64,000 nucleotides of DNA from Azorhizobium doebereinerae UFLA1-100 (GCF_000473085.1 NZ_AXBA01000011.1:109886-173885); one strand, 5' to 3'; shown: positions 35,472-44,764, counted from the stretch's first letter. Notes: a model not told the origin generated them from the sequence alone. Numbers and translations are program-made.

Positions 35472-35879
35472 CGAACAGGCTCCAGCCGTGCAAGGCGATG
35501 ACGCCTGCGGCCGTGGAATATCATGTCTTGCTTAAGGGGCGCGACGTGCATGTCAAGAATGAGGACGCCCCGCCGCGCCACGCGCGGGGCGCGAAGCGGC
35601 ATTGGAAAGACGCCAGAAATGTGTGGAATTGTTCTAAACAGCGCGGGCGCCTCGTAGGAAGCACTGCGCCGGATGCCCCGACTTTGTGTCGCATCGGAGG
35701 CAGATTGGAGCTAATTGCGGGGCACTGCGAATTGTGTTTGATGTAAATCAAGAAAGAAGCCAAAGCGCCTTTTCGCGAGCGTGGCCGCACGACAACTGCC
35801 GGTTGCGTTTACAGGCGGTTTTGGTCCTAGGGCTGAAACACGATGTCCGGCGCGTCGCCGCTCCGGGGAGAGGGCAAAC
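35472..35879. promoter_or_regulatory. Control region upstream of the aa3 oxidase operon
   Basis: 408 bases without a gene, divergent between ialB and coxB. The region 35580-35780 is AT-richer and carries the FNR/FixK box. No unambiguous sigma-70 -35/-10 pair was found. The coxB ribosome site GGGGAGAGG lies at about 35865-35873. Confidence 0.5.
35738..35751. promoter_or_regulatory. FNR/FixK-type box upstream of coxB
   Basis: TTGAT-GTAA-ATCAA is a perfect match to the FNR/FixK/AadR consensus TTGAT-N4-ATCAA. It is centred 135 bases before the coxB start codon. An oxygen-responsive CRP/FNR-family regulator binding here would tie aa3 oxidase expression to oxygen supply; repression at low oxygen is the usual arrangement, but direction cannot be told without the transcription start. 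Confidence 0.75.
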
Positions 35880-36731
35880 ATGAAGTCATTCGTCCGCACC
35901 GCCGGTCTCGCCATGGTCGCGCTGGCGGCCGTGAGCCTGTCGGGTGCCGCAGCCTGGGCGGGAATGGGCCAGCCCTCGGAGTGGCAGATCGGCCTCCAGG
36001 GCGCCGCCACGCCGGTGATGGAGAGCATCCACTCCTTCAACACCTTTCTGCTCACCATCATCTCGGCCATCGTGCTGTTCGTGACGGTGCTGCTGTCGAT
36101 CGTGATCGTCCGCTTCAACGAGAAGGCGAACCCGGTCCCCTCCAAGACCACGCACAACACGCTGATCGAGGTGGTGTGGACGGTGGTGCCGGTGATGATC
36201 CTGGTGGCCATCGCCATTCCCTCCTTCCGCCTGCTGCACCTTGAGCTGCACACGCCGGAACCGGACATGACGGTGAAGGTCACCGGGCACCAGTGGTACT
36301 GGTCCTACGAATATCCCGACAACGGCGGTTTCAGCTTCGATTCGCTGATGGTCGGCGAGAAGGACCTCAAGCCCGGCCAGCCGCGCCTGCTGACGGTTGA
36401 CAATGAGGTGATCGTGCCGGTGAACAAGACCGTCCGGGTCTATGTGACCAGCGCCGACGTGATCCACTCCTTCGCCGTGCCCTCGTTCGGCGTGAAGATC
36501 GACGCCATTCCGGGCCGCCTCAACGAGTCGTGGTTCAAGGCCACCAAGGAAGGCGTATATTACGGCCAGTGTTCGGAGCTGTGCGGACGTGACCACGCCT
36601 TCATGCCGCTCGCGGTGCGGGTGGTGAGCCAGCAGGACTTCGACGCCTGGGTCGGCCAGGCCAAGCAGAAGTATTCCGACGTGCCGGTGATCGCGCCGGC
36701 GCAGCTCGCGGACGCCGGCGGCGTGCGCTGA
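35880..36731 (+). CDS. coxB: Cytochrome c oxidase subunit II (aa3 type)
   Basis: 283-residue subunit that takes electrons from cytochrome c through the binuclear CuA centre. A cleavable signal peptide (about 1-28) precedes two membrane helices (about 48-75 and 90-112). The cupredoxin domain follows, with the aromatic path HQWYWSYEYPD and the CuA ligands in HSFAVPSFG and GQCSELCGRDHAFMP (two Cys, two His, Met, Glu). No fused cytochrome c domain is present, so it is of the plain aa3 type. ATG 35880 has GGGGAGAGGG upstream. First gene of the oxidase operon. Confidence 0.97.
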   Translation: MKSFVRTAGLAMVALAAVSLSGAAAWAGMGQPSEWQIGLQGAATPVMESIHSFNTFLLTIISAIVLFVTVLLSIVIVRFNEKANPVPSKTTHNTLIEVVWTVVPVMILVAIAIPSFRLLHLELHTPEPDMTVKVTGHQWYWSYEYPDNGGFSFDSLMVGEKDLKPGQPRLLTVDNEVIVPVNKTVRVYVTSADVIHSFAVPSFGVKIDAIPGRLNESWFKATKEGVYYGQCSELCGRDHAFMPLAVRVVSQQDFDAWVGQAKQKYSDVPVIAPAQLADAGGVR

Positions 36732-36912
36732 ACCCCTCGGGGGCAGGATCGGGCGCGCCGGGCGCGCGCCCCGACATCGAGCTGGCCGGGCCGGGAAGGT
36801 TCGGCCCCAGGCCGCCGGGCAGACCAGCCGGAAGACGACCTGGACCCATAGTCAGCTGAGTAGGGCCGCCGCGGCAGGGCCGCGCGCCTGACCGAGATCG
36901 AGGATCGAACCC

Positions 36913-38523
36913 ATGGCCACTGAGGCAACGTCTTACGGCGCCCCCCACGACGAGCATGTGCCGACCGGCTGGCGGCGCTGGGCCTTTTCCACCAACAACA
37001 AGGACATTGGCATCATGTACCTGATCTTCGCCATCGTGGCGGGGATCGTGGGCGGCGCCCTGTCCATCGGCATCCGGCTCGAGCTGATGGAGCCGGGCCT
37101 GCAATATTTCAAGAATCCGCAGACCTTCAACGTGTTCACCACGGGCCACGGCCTCATCATGATCTTCTTCATGGTGATGCCGGCTCTGATCGGCGGCTTC
37201 GGCAACTATTTCATCCCGCTGATGATCGGGGCGCCCGACACCGCCTTCCCGCGCATCAACAACATCGCCTTCTGGCTGCTGATCCCCTCCTTCGCCCTCG
37301 CCATCATGTCGCTCTTCGTCGAGGGCGCGGCGGGCTCGGACGGCTTCGGCGGCGGCTGGACCATCTATCCGCCGCTGTCCTCCAAGCTCGGCCATCCCGG
37401 TCCGGCCATGGACCTCTTGATCTTCTCGCTGCACGTGGCCGGCGCCTCGTCCATCCTCGGGGCGATCAACCTCATCACCACCATCTTCAACATGCGCGCC
37501 CCCGGCATGACGCTGCACAAGATGCCGCTGTTCGCCTGGGCCCAGCTCATCACCGCTTTCCTGCTGCTGCTGTCGCTGCCGGTGCTGGCCGGTGCCATCA
37601 CCATGCTGCTCACCGACCGCAACTTCGGCACCACCTTCTTCGACCCGGCCGGCGGCGGCGACCCGATCCTGTTCCAGCACCTGTTCTGGTTCTTCGGCCA
37701 CCCCGAGGTCTACATCCTCATCCTGCCCGGCTTCGGCATCGTCTCGCACATCATCTCCACCTTCTCCCGCAAGCCCATCTTCGGCTATCTGGGCATGGCC
37801 TATGCGATGGTGGCGATCGGCGTGGTGGGCTTCGTGGTGTGGGCGCACCACATGTACACGGTGGGCCTGTCGTCCTCGACCCAGTCCTACTTCGTCGCCG
37901 CGACCATGATCATCGCCGTGCCGACGGGCGTGAAGATCTTCTCCTGGATCGCCACCATGTGGGGCGGCTCGCTTCAGTTCCGCACCCCGATGCTGTGGTC
38001 GATCGGCTTCATCTTCCTGTTCACCGTCGGCGGCGTCACCGGCGTGGTGCTGTCCAACGCCGGCATCGACCGCTCGCTGCACGACACCTATTACGTGGTG
38101 GCCCACTTCCACTACGTGCTGTCGCTGGGCGCGGTGTTCGCCATCTTCGCCGGCTGGTACTACTGGTTCCCGAAGATGAGCGGCTACATGATCCCCGAGT
38201 TCTGGGGCAAGCTGCACTTCTGGGTCACGTTCGTGGGCGTGAACATGGTGTTCTTCCCGCAGCACTTCCTGGGCCTCGCCGGCATGCCGCGCCGCTATGC
38301 GGATTATCCGGATGCCTTCGCCCACTGGAACTTCATCTCATCCATCGGCTCCTACATCTCGGGCGTGGCGGTGCTGATCTTCCTCACCGGCGTCACCCTG
38401 GCCTTCGTGCGCAAGGAGAAGGCCGGCGACAATCCGTGGGGCGCCGGCGCCACCACGCTGGAATGGACGCTGCCCTCGCCGCCGCCCTACCACCACTTCG
38501 AAGTGCTGCCGCGCATCAAGTGA
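36913..38523 (+). CDS. coxA: Cytochrome c oxidase subunit I
   Basis: 536-residue catalytic subunit with 12 membrane helices. Haem a and the haem a3-CuB site reduce O2 to water and pump protons. Key motifs: [20 protein letters not shown] (haem a His), [17 protein letters not shown] (CuB His and cross-linked Tyr; the Glu here and the GHPEVY pattern mark a type A oxidase), WAHHMYTVG (two CuB His) and HFHYVLSLG (haem ligands). It is 181 bases after coxB. A very stable hairpin follows the stop. Confidence 0.98.
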   Translation: MATEATSYGAPHDEHVPTGWRRWAFSTNNKDIGIMYLIFAIVAGIVGGALSIGIRLELMEPGLQYFKNPQTFNVFTTGHGLIMIFFMVMPALIGGFGNYFIPLMIGAPDTAFPRINNIAFWLLIPSFALAIMSLFVEGAAGSDGFGGGWTIYPPLSSKLGHPGPAMDLLIFSLHVAGASSILGAINLITTIFNMRAPGMTLHKMPLFAWAQLITAFLLLLSLPVLAGAITMLLTDRNFGTTFFDPAGGGDPILFQHLFWFFGHPEVYILILPGFGIVSHIISTFSRKPIFGYLGMAYAMVAIGVVGFVVWAHHMYTVGLSSSTQSYFVAATMIIAVPTGVKIFSWIATMWGGSLQFRTPMLWSIGFIFLFTVGGVTGVVLSNAGIDRSLHDTYYVVAHFHYVLSLGAVFAIFAGWYYWFPKMSGYMIPEFWGKLHFWVTFVGVNMVFFPQHFLGLAGMPRRYADYPDAFAHWNFISSIGSYISGVAVLIFLTGVTLAFVRKEKAGDNPWGAGATTLEWTLPSPPPYHHFEVLPRIK

Positions 38524-38549
38524 CGGGCGCGGCCCATTGAACCCGAGAC

Positions 38550-38577
38550 CGGCCGGCGCGGGTCCCCGCGCCGGCCG
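38550..38577 (+). other. Very stable hairpin between coxA and ctaB
   Basis: Perfect 12-bp G+C-only stem CGGCCGGCGCGG (38550-38561) / CCGCGCCGGCCG (38566-38577) with loop GTCC. No T-run follows, so it more likely stabilises the coxBA mRNA or lowers downstream expression than acts as a full terminator. Confidence 0.55.
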
Positions 38578-38756
38578 CATCGTCAAGGCTCCCGGGCGGT
38601 TCCGCTCGGGAAGAACAGGGGGCCCCGCAGCGCGCGGCCGGCTCTAGGACGACCGAGCGGACCGGCCTTCGTGATGCCCCAGGAAGGCCATGTTCCCGCC
38701 AAGTGCCCACGCCAAGTGCCCCTGCCAGGGCCTGGCGGGGCGGTGGATGAGAGCTG

Positions 38757-39701
38757 ATGAGCGACGTGAGCGTTGGATTGAATGAGAAGCGGGGCCTCAG
38801 CCTCGCGCCGGAAGCCCCGGGCGGGCTGGCGTCACCGCGCGACTACATCGCGCTGCTGAAGCCGCGGGTGATGTCGCTGGTGATCTTCACCGCGCTGGTC
38901 GGCCTGGTGCGCGCGCCCGATCACGTCCATCCGGTCATTGCCTTCACCGCGCTCCTGTGCATCGCCGTCGGGGCGGGCGCCGCCGGCGCCCTCAACATGT
39001 GGTGGGACGCGGACATCGACGCGGTGATGACCCGCACGAAGGGCCGGCCCATTCCCTCCGGACGGGTCACCCCGCAGGAGGCGCTGGCCTTCGGCCTGAC
39101 GCTGTCGGCCTTCTCGGTGGTGGTGCTCGGCCTGCTGGTGAACGCCTTGGCCGGCGCGCTGCTGGCCTTCACCATCTTCTTCTACGTGGTGGTCTACACC
39201 ATGTGGCTGAAGCGCTCGACCTCGCAGAACATCGTCATCGGCGGCCTCGCCGGCGCGCTGCCGCCCATGGTGGCCTGGGCCGCCGCCTCGGGCACCGTCA
39301 GCCTCGAGAGCGTCATCCTCGTCGCCATCATCTTCTTCTGGACCCCGCCGCATTTCTGGGCGCTGTCGCTCTATCGCGCGGATGACTACGCCCGCGCCGG
39401 CATCCCCATGCTGCCGGTCACCGCCGGCCCGGACGAGACCCGCCGGCAGATCCTGCTCTACACCCTGTTCCTGGTGCCGCTGGCGCTCTCGCCCGTGGCC
39501 CTCGGCGAGGCGGGCCTCGCCTATGGCATCGTCGCCGCCGTCACCGGCCTCGGCATGCTGGCGCTGGCGGTGAACGTCTATCGCCGTCGCACGGGGACGG
39601 AAGCGGTGCGCGCCGCCAAGAAGCTGTTCGGCTTCTCCATCCTCTATCTGTTCCTGCTGTTCGCCACCTTGCTGGCGGAAGCGGTGGTCGCGGGGATCTG
39701 A
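38757..39701 (+). CDS. ctaB: Protohaem IX farnesyltransferase (haem O synthase)
   Basis: 314-residue UbiA-family prenyltransferase with about nine helices. It adds a farnesyl group to haem B to make haem O, the precursor of haem A for the oxidase. The two Asp-rich motifs are present: [20 protein letters not shown] and a second region [16 protein letters not shown]. It sits 233 bases after coxA within the same operon. The start ATG 38757 overlaps no other gene. Confidence 0.96.
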   Translation: MSDVSVGLNEKRGLSLAPEAPGGLASPRDYIALLKPRVMSLVIFTALVGLVRAPDHVHPVIAFTALLCIAVGAGAAGALNMWWDADIDAVMTRTKGRPIPSGRVTPQEALAFGLTLSAFSVVVLGLLVNALAGALLAFTIFFYVVVYTMWLKRSTSQNIVIGGLAGALPPMVAWAAASGTVSLESVILVAIIFFWTPPHFWALSLYRADDYARAGIPMLPVTAGPDETRRQILLYTLFLVPLALSPVALGEAGLAYGIVAAVTGLGMLALAVNVYRRRTGTEAVRAAKKLFGFSILYLFLLFATLLAEAVVAGI

Positions 39702-39705
39702 GCTG

Positions 39706-39933
39706 TTGGCACAGAAGGTACATCGCAAGCTCGGCGACGAGCGCCCGAAGGAGGAGGCCCCGCCGGCTGTGCGACCGCCGCCGGACGGCGTCGTGCTGAC
39801 GCCCGAGCAACTGCGCCGCCGCCGCGCCCGCTCCATCGCCATCGCCTCCGTGCTCGGCTTCCTGGTGGTGCTGTTCTACGTGGTCACCATCGTGAAGCTC
39901 GGCCCCGGCGTCGTGCTGAACCGGCCGTTGTGA
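39706..39933 (+). CDS. CoxF/CtaF-type small membrane protein
   Basis: 75-residue protein with a charged N-terminus (HRKLGDERPKEEAPP), a basic run (RRRRARS) and one membrane helix (IAIASVLGFLVVLFYVVTIVKLG). It fits the small single-helix proteins found between ctaB and ctaG in alphaproteobacterial oxidase operons (coxF). The start is TTG 39706, five bases after the ctaB stop; no ATG or closer GTG with a ribosome site exists in the frame. Its role in oxidase assembly or stability is inferred from place only. Confidence 0.75.
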   Translation: MAQKVHRKLGDERPKEEAPPAVRPPPDGVVLTPEQLRRRRARSIAIASVLGFLVVLFYVVTIVKLGPGVVLNRPL

Positions 39934-39940
39934 GGTAGGC

Positions 39941-40603
39941 ATGGACGCGCGCGAGACCAGTGGAACCGGCCAGGAGCCCTCGGGCGGCGCGCAGCAGGCG
40001 GCCCCGCCAGCCGCCGGCCGCCGCCGCTCCCGGCGCACGGAGGCCCTGATCGTCGCCGGCTGCGTCGCCTTCGTCGGTGCCATGGTGGGCGTCACCTATG
40101 CCTCCGTGCCGCTCTACCAGGCCTTCTGCACCCTCACCGGCTTCGGCGGCTATACCCGCACCGGCGACGCCGCGCCCGGCAAGGTGCTGGACCGCACCAT
40201 CACCGTGCGCTTCGACGCCAACGTGGCACCCGGACTGTCGTGGGACTTCCGTCCCGAGCAGACCAAGGTGGATGTGAAGGTCGGCGAGACCAAGATGGCG
40301 TATTATTTCGCCGGCAATCGCAGCCCGGCGGAGACCTATGCCAACGCCACCTACAATGTGATGCCGTCCACCGCAGGTGCCTATTTCGTCAAGCTCCAGT
40401 GCTTCTGCTTCAACGAGCAGACGCTGAAGGGCGGCGAGAAGCTGGACATGCCGGTGGTCTTCTTCATCGATCCCGCCATCGCCGACGACCCGGAGATGGA
40501 CGAGGTCAGCACCATCACGCTGTCCTACACCTTCTTCCCCGCCAAGCCGCCGGCCGCCACCCAGGCGCGGGCAGAGCCGGCCAAAAGCGAGAAGCAGATG
40601 TAG
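39941..40603 (+). CDS. ctaG: Cytochrome c oxidase assembly protein CtaG/Cox11
   Basis: 220-residue copper chaperone that delivers copper to the CuB site of subunit I. A cytoplasmic N-terminus is followed by one membrane helix (about 30-52) and a periplasmic immunoglobulin-like domain with the copper motif KLQCFCFNEQTL. A further conserved Cys stands just after the helix (YQAFCTLTGFGGYT). The tail is Ala/Lys-rich and not conserved. ATG 39941 has GAGGTAGG upstream and lies seven bases after the preceding stop. Confidence 0.96.
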   Translation: MDARETSGTGQEPSGGAQQAAPPAAGRRRSRRTEALIVAGCVAFVGAMVGVTYASVPLYQAFCTLTGFGGYTRTGDAAPGKVLDRTITVRFDANVAPGLSWDFRPEQTKVDVKVGETKMAYYFAGNRSPAETYANATYNVMPSTAGAYFVKLQCFCFNEQTLKGGEKLDMPVVFFIDPAIADDPEMDEVSTITLSYTFFPAKPPAATQARAEPAKSEKQM

Positions 40604-40722
40604 GCGGGGCGGCGCGCAACCGCGCGCTGTTGACGCAAGGGTTCCAACGCGGCGCCGGCGCCAATCCGGCGGCGCTGTGGCATAGTCAAGAACGACTGGG
40701 ATGAAAGGGGAGGCCGCGAGAG

Positions 40723-41559
40723 ATGGCCGAGGGACACGCGAAGCATCACGACTATCACGTAGTCGATCCGAGCCCGTGGCCGATCATCGGCGCCATCGCG
40801 GCCTTCATCATGACCGCCGGGGCGGTGCTGTGGCTGCATGGCGGGTCCGCCCTGCCCATGTCGCTGGGCCTGCTGGGCGTCCTCTACACCATGTTCGGCT
40901 GGTGGCGGGACATCGTGCGGGAAAGCCGCACCGGCTATCACACCAAGGTGGTGCAGATCGCGTTCCGCTACGGGACGATCCTGTTCATCGCCTCGGAAGT
41001 GATGTTCTTCGTCGCCTGGTTCTGGGCCTTCTTCGACGCCGCCCTGTTCTCCGGCGAGGCGATCAACTACAGCCGGTTCGAATTCACCGGCGGCACCTGG
41101 CCGCCCAAGGGCATCGAGGCGCTCTCCCCCTGGCACCTGCCGCTGCTCAACACCCTGATCCTGCTCACCTCGGCCACCACCATCACGTGGGCGCACCATG
41201 CGCTGCTGGAAGGGGACCGGCAGGGCCTGAAGTGGGGCCTGTGGTGCACCATCCTGCTCGGCCTGCTGTTCAGCACGTGCCAGGCCTATGAATACATGCA
41301 CGTGCATTTCGCCTTCTCGGGCAGCATCTACGGCTCCACCTTCTTCATGGCGACCGGCTTCCATGGCTTCCATGTGATCGTGGGCACCATCTTCCTGATG
41401 GTCTGCCTGCTGCGCACCTATCTGGGCGACTTCACGCCGGAGCGGCACTTCGGCTTCGAGGCCGCCGCCTGGTACTGGCACTTCGTGGACGTGGTGTGGC
41501 TGTTCCTGTTCACCTTCGTCTATGTGTGGGCCGCGGCGGGGGCATCCGCAGCGCACTGA
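40723..41559 (+). CDS. coxC: Cytochrome c oxidase subunit III
   Basis: 278-residue subunit with seven membrane helices that stabilises subunit I and its proton uptake path. Typical motifs: HDYHVVDPSPWPI at the N-terminus, HTKVVQIAFRYGTILFIASEVMFF, WPPKGIEALSPWHLPLLNT and GFHGFHVIVGTIFL. The last helix pattern WYWHFVDVVWLFLFTFVYVW is diagnostic. It is followed by an intrinsic terminator that probably reduces transcription into the next genes. Confidence 0.97.
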   Translation: MAEGHAKHHDYHVVDPSPWPIIGAIAAFIMTAGAVLWLHGGSALPMSLGLLGVLYTMFGWWRDIVRESRTGYHTKVVQIAFRYGTILFIASEVMFFVAWFWAFFDAALFSGEAINYSRFEFTGGTWPPKGIEALSPWHLPLLNTLILLTSATTITWAHHALLEGDRQGLKWGLWCTILLGLLFSTCQAYEYMHVHFAFSGSIYGSTFFMATGFHGFHVIVGTIFLMVCLLRTYLGDFTPERHFGFEAAAWYWHFVDVVWLFLFTFVYVWAAAGASAAH

Positions 41560-41579
41560 GCCGGGCGTCCCGGAAATCG

Positions 41580-41605
41580 GGGGCGGCGTGAGCCGCCCCT
41601 TTTTT
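41580..41605 (+). terminator. Intrinsic terminator after coxC
   Basis: Stem GGGGCGGC (41580-41587) / GCCGCCCC (41592-41599), loop GTGA, then TTTTTT. The DUF983 ribosome binding site (GGAGGAAGG) starts only about ten bases later, so the gene pair behind it may be expressed by read-through. Confidence 0.8.
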
Positions 41606-41627
41606 GTTCGAGCCGGAGGAAGGCGAC

Positions 41628-42017
41628 ATGAGCCTCGACCCCTATATGGCGCCAGTGTCGCCGATCGCGGCAGGCCTGTCTTGCCGCTGCCCGCGCTGCG
41701 GCAAGGGCAAGCTGTTCTCTGGCTTCCTCACCATGGCCCCGCGCTGCGAGGCCTGCGGGCTCGACTATGGCTTCATCGATGCGGGCGACGGGCCGGCGGT
41801 GTTCGTCATCCTGATCGGCGGGGCTGTTGTGGTCGGCCTCGCTTTGTGGGTGGAGGCGAAATACGAGCCGCCTTTGTGGCTGCATGCGCTGCTGTGGGTG
41901 CCGAGCATCCTCGTGGTCACGCTGGGGCTGCTGCGTCCGTTCAAGGGCGTGCTGGTGGCCCTGCAATATCGCAACAAGGCGGCCGAGGGCCGGCTGGAGC
42001 ATCGCGACACCCCATGA
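41628..42017 (+). CDS. DUF983 family membrane protein
   Basis: 129-residue protein with an N-terminal zinc-ribbon-like region with two Cys pairs (CRCPRCGKGKLF and CEACGLDY) and two membrane helices (about 55-77 and 84-105). DUF983 proteins are regularly found between coxC and surf1 in alphaproteobacteria and are presumed to take part in oxidase assembly. ATG 41628 follows GGAGGAAGG. It overlaps surf1 by four bases (ATGA). Confidence 0.85.
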   Translation: MSLDPYMAPVSPIAAGLSCRCPRCGKGKLFSGFLTMAPRCEACGLDYGFIDAGDGPAVFVILIGGAVVVGLALWVEAKYEPPLWLHALLWVPSILVVTLGLLRPFKGVLVALQYRNKAAEGRLEHRDTP

Positions 42018-42811
42018 GCGGCGAGGCGCAGGCTCGCGCGCCCGCCGGCGACCATGTCCGCCCGGCGCGCGGCGGCAGGGTCCTGCCGCTGCTGGCGGCC
42101 GGGGCCGCCTTTCTCATCCTGGTCGGGCTCGGTACCTGGCAGCTGGAGCGGCGCTCCTGGAAGCTCGAGCTGATCCGCCAGGTGGAGGAACGCGCCGATG
42201 CGCCCGCCCGGCCGCTGCCGCCCCCCGCCGCCTGGGGTCGCCTCTCTCGCGCCGAGGACGAATATGCCCATGTGCAGGTGACGGGCAGCTTCGACCACGC
42301 CCGCGAGACTCTGGTCTATACCGTGCTGTCCGACCCCAAGGGCGAGGCCCGGGGGCAGGGCTTCCTCGTCATCACGCCGCTGATGCTGCCGGACGGGCGT
42401 TCCGTGCTGGTCAACCGGGGCTTCGTGCCGCTGGAGAAGCGCACGCCCGCCAGCCGCGCGCAGGGGCAGGTGGCGGGTCCGGTGAGCGTCACCGGCTTGC
42501 TGCGCTTTCCGGAGGAAGCCAGCGTCTTCGTGCCCGCCAACGATCCGGCCAAGGACGCCTGGTACCGGCGCGACCCGGCGGAGATCGCCGCCGCGCGGGG
42601 CCTTCCGGGGGCGGCGCCGTTCCTGATCGATGCCGACGCCGCGCCGAACCCCGGCGGGCTGCCGCAGGGCGGGGAGACGCGCCTCGCCTTCCCCAACCGG
42701 CACCTGGAATATGCGCTGACCTGGTACGGCCTCGCCGCGACCCTGCTCGGGGTGGGGCTGGCCGTCGCTCTCTCGCAGCGGGCGGCGCGCCGGCGGACGC
42801 CTCATCCCTGA
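42014..42811 (+). CDS. SURF1-family cytochrome oxidase assembly protein
   Basis: 265-residue protein with two membrane helices (about 20-40 and 238-258) around a periplasmic domain. SURF1/Shy1 proteins insert haem a into subunit I. The signature stretches are LVGLGTWQLERRSWK near the first helix, GQGFLVITPLMLPDGRSVLVNRGFVP in the middle, and FPNRHLEYALTWYGLAATLL at the second helix. Start ATG 42014 overlaps the DUF983 stop. Last gene of the oxidase operon. Confidence 0.93.
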   Translation: MSGEAQARAPAGDHVRPARGGRVLPLLAAGAAFLILVGLGTWQLERRSWKLELIRQVEERADAPARPLPPPAAWGRLSRAEDEYAHVQVTGSFDHARETLVYTVLSDPKGEARGQGFLVITPLMLPDGRSVLVNRGFVPLEKRTPASRAQGQVAGPVSVTGLLRFPEEASVFVPANDPAKDAWYRRDPAEIAAARGLPGAAPFLIDADAAPNPGGLPQGGETRLAFPNRHLEYALTWYGLAATLLGVGLAVALSQRAARRRTPHP

Positions 42812-42943
42812 CGTCGGCGGGGACGGCTTGCCAGGACCCGACTTGCCAGGACGGCCGGAAGGCGGTCTATCGCACTGCGGGGCGGGTGTGCCGTGCGGAC
42901 GAGGGACCGCGCGGGCGCTGCGCCCGGTCCGGACCGGAGGGAC

Positions 42944-44206
42944 ATGATGGCGCGCACGGATGCGATCGTGCTGGGGGCGGGGATCGTCGGGGTCAGCGCC
43001 GCGCTGCATCTCAAGGCGCGCGGCCTGTCGGTGGCGTTGGTGGACCGGCAGGCGCCGGGCGAGGCCACCTCGTTCGGCAATGCCGGGGTGATCGAGGGCA
43101 GCGCGCTGCTGCCGGTGTCCCTGCCGCGCGATCCGCTCACGCTGCTGCGCCATGCGCTGAAGCTCTCGCCGCAGAGCAACTACCGTCTCGCCGCGCTGCC
43201 CGGCTACGCCTCATGGTTGACGGCCTATTTCCGCGCCTCCGCCCCCGCCGCCCAGGCGGTGATCGGGCGCGAACTGCGTCCGATCCTGGCGCTGGCGCGG
43301 GCCGAACATCATGCTCTGGCGAAGCCCGCGCGGGCCATGGGCCTGCTGTCGGCCACCGGCTACCTGAAGCTCTACCACCGGGAGGCGGATCTGGCCGCCA
43401 CAGCCGTCGAGCGCGCCTTGGCGGACGAACTGGGCGTCGCCTACACGGTGCTCGACGCCGCCGGCGTGCGGGTGCTGGAGCCGGCGCTGAAGCCCGGCTT
43501 CACCGCCGCCGTGCATTGGCACGATTGCGACAATGTCAGCGATCCCGGTGGGCTCGTGAAGGCCTATGCGGCGCTGTTCGAGCAGCAGGGCGGCCTGTCC
43601 CTGCGCGGCGATGCCCGCAGCCTGCGCCGCTCCGGCGCGCGCTGGCGGGTGGAGACCGCCGAGGGGCCGGTGGATGCGGACGTGGCGGTGGTGGCGCTCG
43701 GCCCCTGGAGCCTCGATCTGCTGAAGCCGCTGGCTCTGCCGGCGCCGCTGCCGATGGCGGTGAAGCGCGGCTACCACGTGCATTTCGCCGCCCAGCCCGG
43801 CGTGGTGCTCAACCGCGGCGTGACCGATCGGGCCGGGGGCTTCGCGCTGCAATGGACTAAGGGCGGCATCCGCGCCACCACCGGGGTGGAGTTCGCCCGG
43901 CGGGACGATCCCCCCACCGACATCCAGGTGCGCCGGGTCATCGCCAACGTGCGCAAGCTGCTGCCGGTGGGCGCGGTGCGGGAGGCGGAGCCGTGGCTGG
44001 GCTTCCGCCCGGCCTTCGCCGATTCCAAGCCGGTGATCGGCCCGGCGCCGGGGCAGCCGGGCCTGTTCCTGGACTTCGGGCACAGCCATTGGGGGCTGAC
44101 GCTGGGGCCGGTGTCCGGCCGGCTGCTGGCCGACCTCGTCACCGGCGCCACGCCCTGCATCGACCCCGCGCCATTCGCCCCCACGCGGTTCGCGAAAGGG
44201 GCCTGA
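42944..44206 (+). CDS. FAD-dependent amine oxidoreductase, DadA-like
   Basis: 420-residue flavoprotein of the DAO family. The FAD-binding Rossmann motif AIVLGAGIVGVSAALHLKARG lies at the N-terminus, and the family GFRPAFADSKPVIGPAP and GHSHWGLTLGPVSG segments at the C-terminus. It resembles the D-amino acid dehydrogenase small subunit (DadA), which oxidises D-amino acids to keto acids and passes electrons to the respiratory chain; other amino-acid-like substrates are possible. Two ATGs (42944, 42947) follow GGAGG; the second has the better spacing. No alanine racemase gene (dadX) is near. It ends at a long inverted repeat. Confidence 0.85.
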   Translation: MMARTDAIVLGAGIVGVSAALHLKARGLSVALVDRQAPGEATSFGNAGVIEGSALLPVSLPRDPLTLLRHALKLSPQSNYRLAALPGYASWLTAYFRASAPAAQAVIGRELRPILALARAEHHALAKPARAMGLLSATGYLKLYHREADLAATAVERALADELGVAYTVLDAAGVRVLEPALKPGFTAAVHWHDCDNVSDPGGLVKAYAALFEQQGGLSLRGDARSLRRSGARWRVETAEGPVDADVAVVALGPWSLDLLKPLALPAPLPMAVKRGYHVHFAAQPGVVLNRGVTDRAGGFALQWTKGGIRATTGVEFARRDDPPTDIQVRRVIANVRKLLPVGAVREAEPWLGFRPAFADSKPVIGPAPGQPGLFLDFGHSHWGLTLGPVSGRLLADLVTGATPCIDPAPFAPTRFAKGA

Positions 44207-44247
44207 GCGCGCTCCGATCAGATTGAATCCATCTGGTCGGAGCGCGC
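44207..44247. repeat. Long inverted repeat between convergent genes
   Basis: Arms GCGCGCTCCGATCAGAT (44207-44223) and ATCTGGTCGGAGCGCGC (44231-44247) pair over 17 positions with one G-U-type mismatch; loop TGAATCC. It fills almost the entire gap between two convergent genes and is symmetrical, so it could stop transcription from both sides. The GATTGAATC centre recalls dispersed palindromes of Hyphomicrobiales genomes (from memory, not checked). Confidence 0.65.
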
Positions 44248-44254
44248 GCCGCGT

Positions 44255-44764
44255 TCAGCGGGTGTAGAGCTCGCGCGGCCGCCGGCCGTCCTTGAAGTAG
44301 CCGACGAAGGCCGCGACCCCCACCCCCTGCGCCAGCAGGCCCGGCATGAGGGCGGCGAAATCCATGATGGTCGCGCCATCGGGAGTGATGAGCGCGCGGA
44401 TGGAGAACTGGCAGAAGGCGCTCACCGCCACCCACACGATCATCAGCAGCGGCGCGACGCTCAGCGCATGGCGCGAGCGCAGGACGGTGAGGGCGACGAA
44501 GCTGACCGCCCACAGGAACAGGATGGCCTGCGGCACCAGCCCGAAGCGCAGCATCTGGGTGGAGACGGAATTTCCCGTCACCGAATCCGCGATGGCCGAG
44601 AAGGCGCCTTGGGTGCCCAGCGCCGAAATCAGCGTGAACAGCCCCGCCAGCGGCACGGCGACGATGCCGCACGCGCACCAGAAGATGATCGCCAGCACGC
44701 CGCCGAGGGCCCCGGCTTCACCGAAGCGGCGGCGGCGTTTGGGGATGGGCGGCACGGCGGACAT
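44255..44764 (-). CDS. Four-helix membrane protein of unknown function
   Basis: 169-residue integral membrane protein: a short basic N-terminus (PKRRRRFGEAG), then four hydrophobic segments at about 20-47, 68-92, 98-120 and 128-155, ending in a charged tail (YFKDGRRPRELYTR). No family motif was recognised; size and helix count resemble DUF2569-type proteins, but this is weak. Start ATG 44764 has GAGGAG seven bases upstream. It lies downstream of the P1 peptidase gene on the same strand, 73 bases away. Confidence 0.7.
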   Translation of the reverse strand: MSAVPPIPKRRRRFGEAGALGGVLAIIFWCACGIVAVPLAGLFTLISALGTQGAFSAIADSVTGNSVSTQMLRFGLVPQAILFLWAVSFVALTVLRSRHALSVAPLLMIVWVAVSAFCQFSIRALITPDGATIMDFAALMPGLLAQGVGVAAFVGYFKDGRRPRELYTR

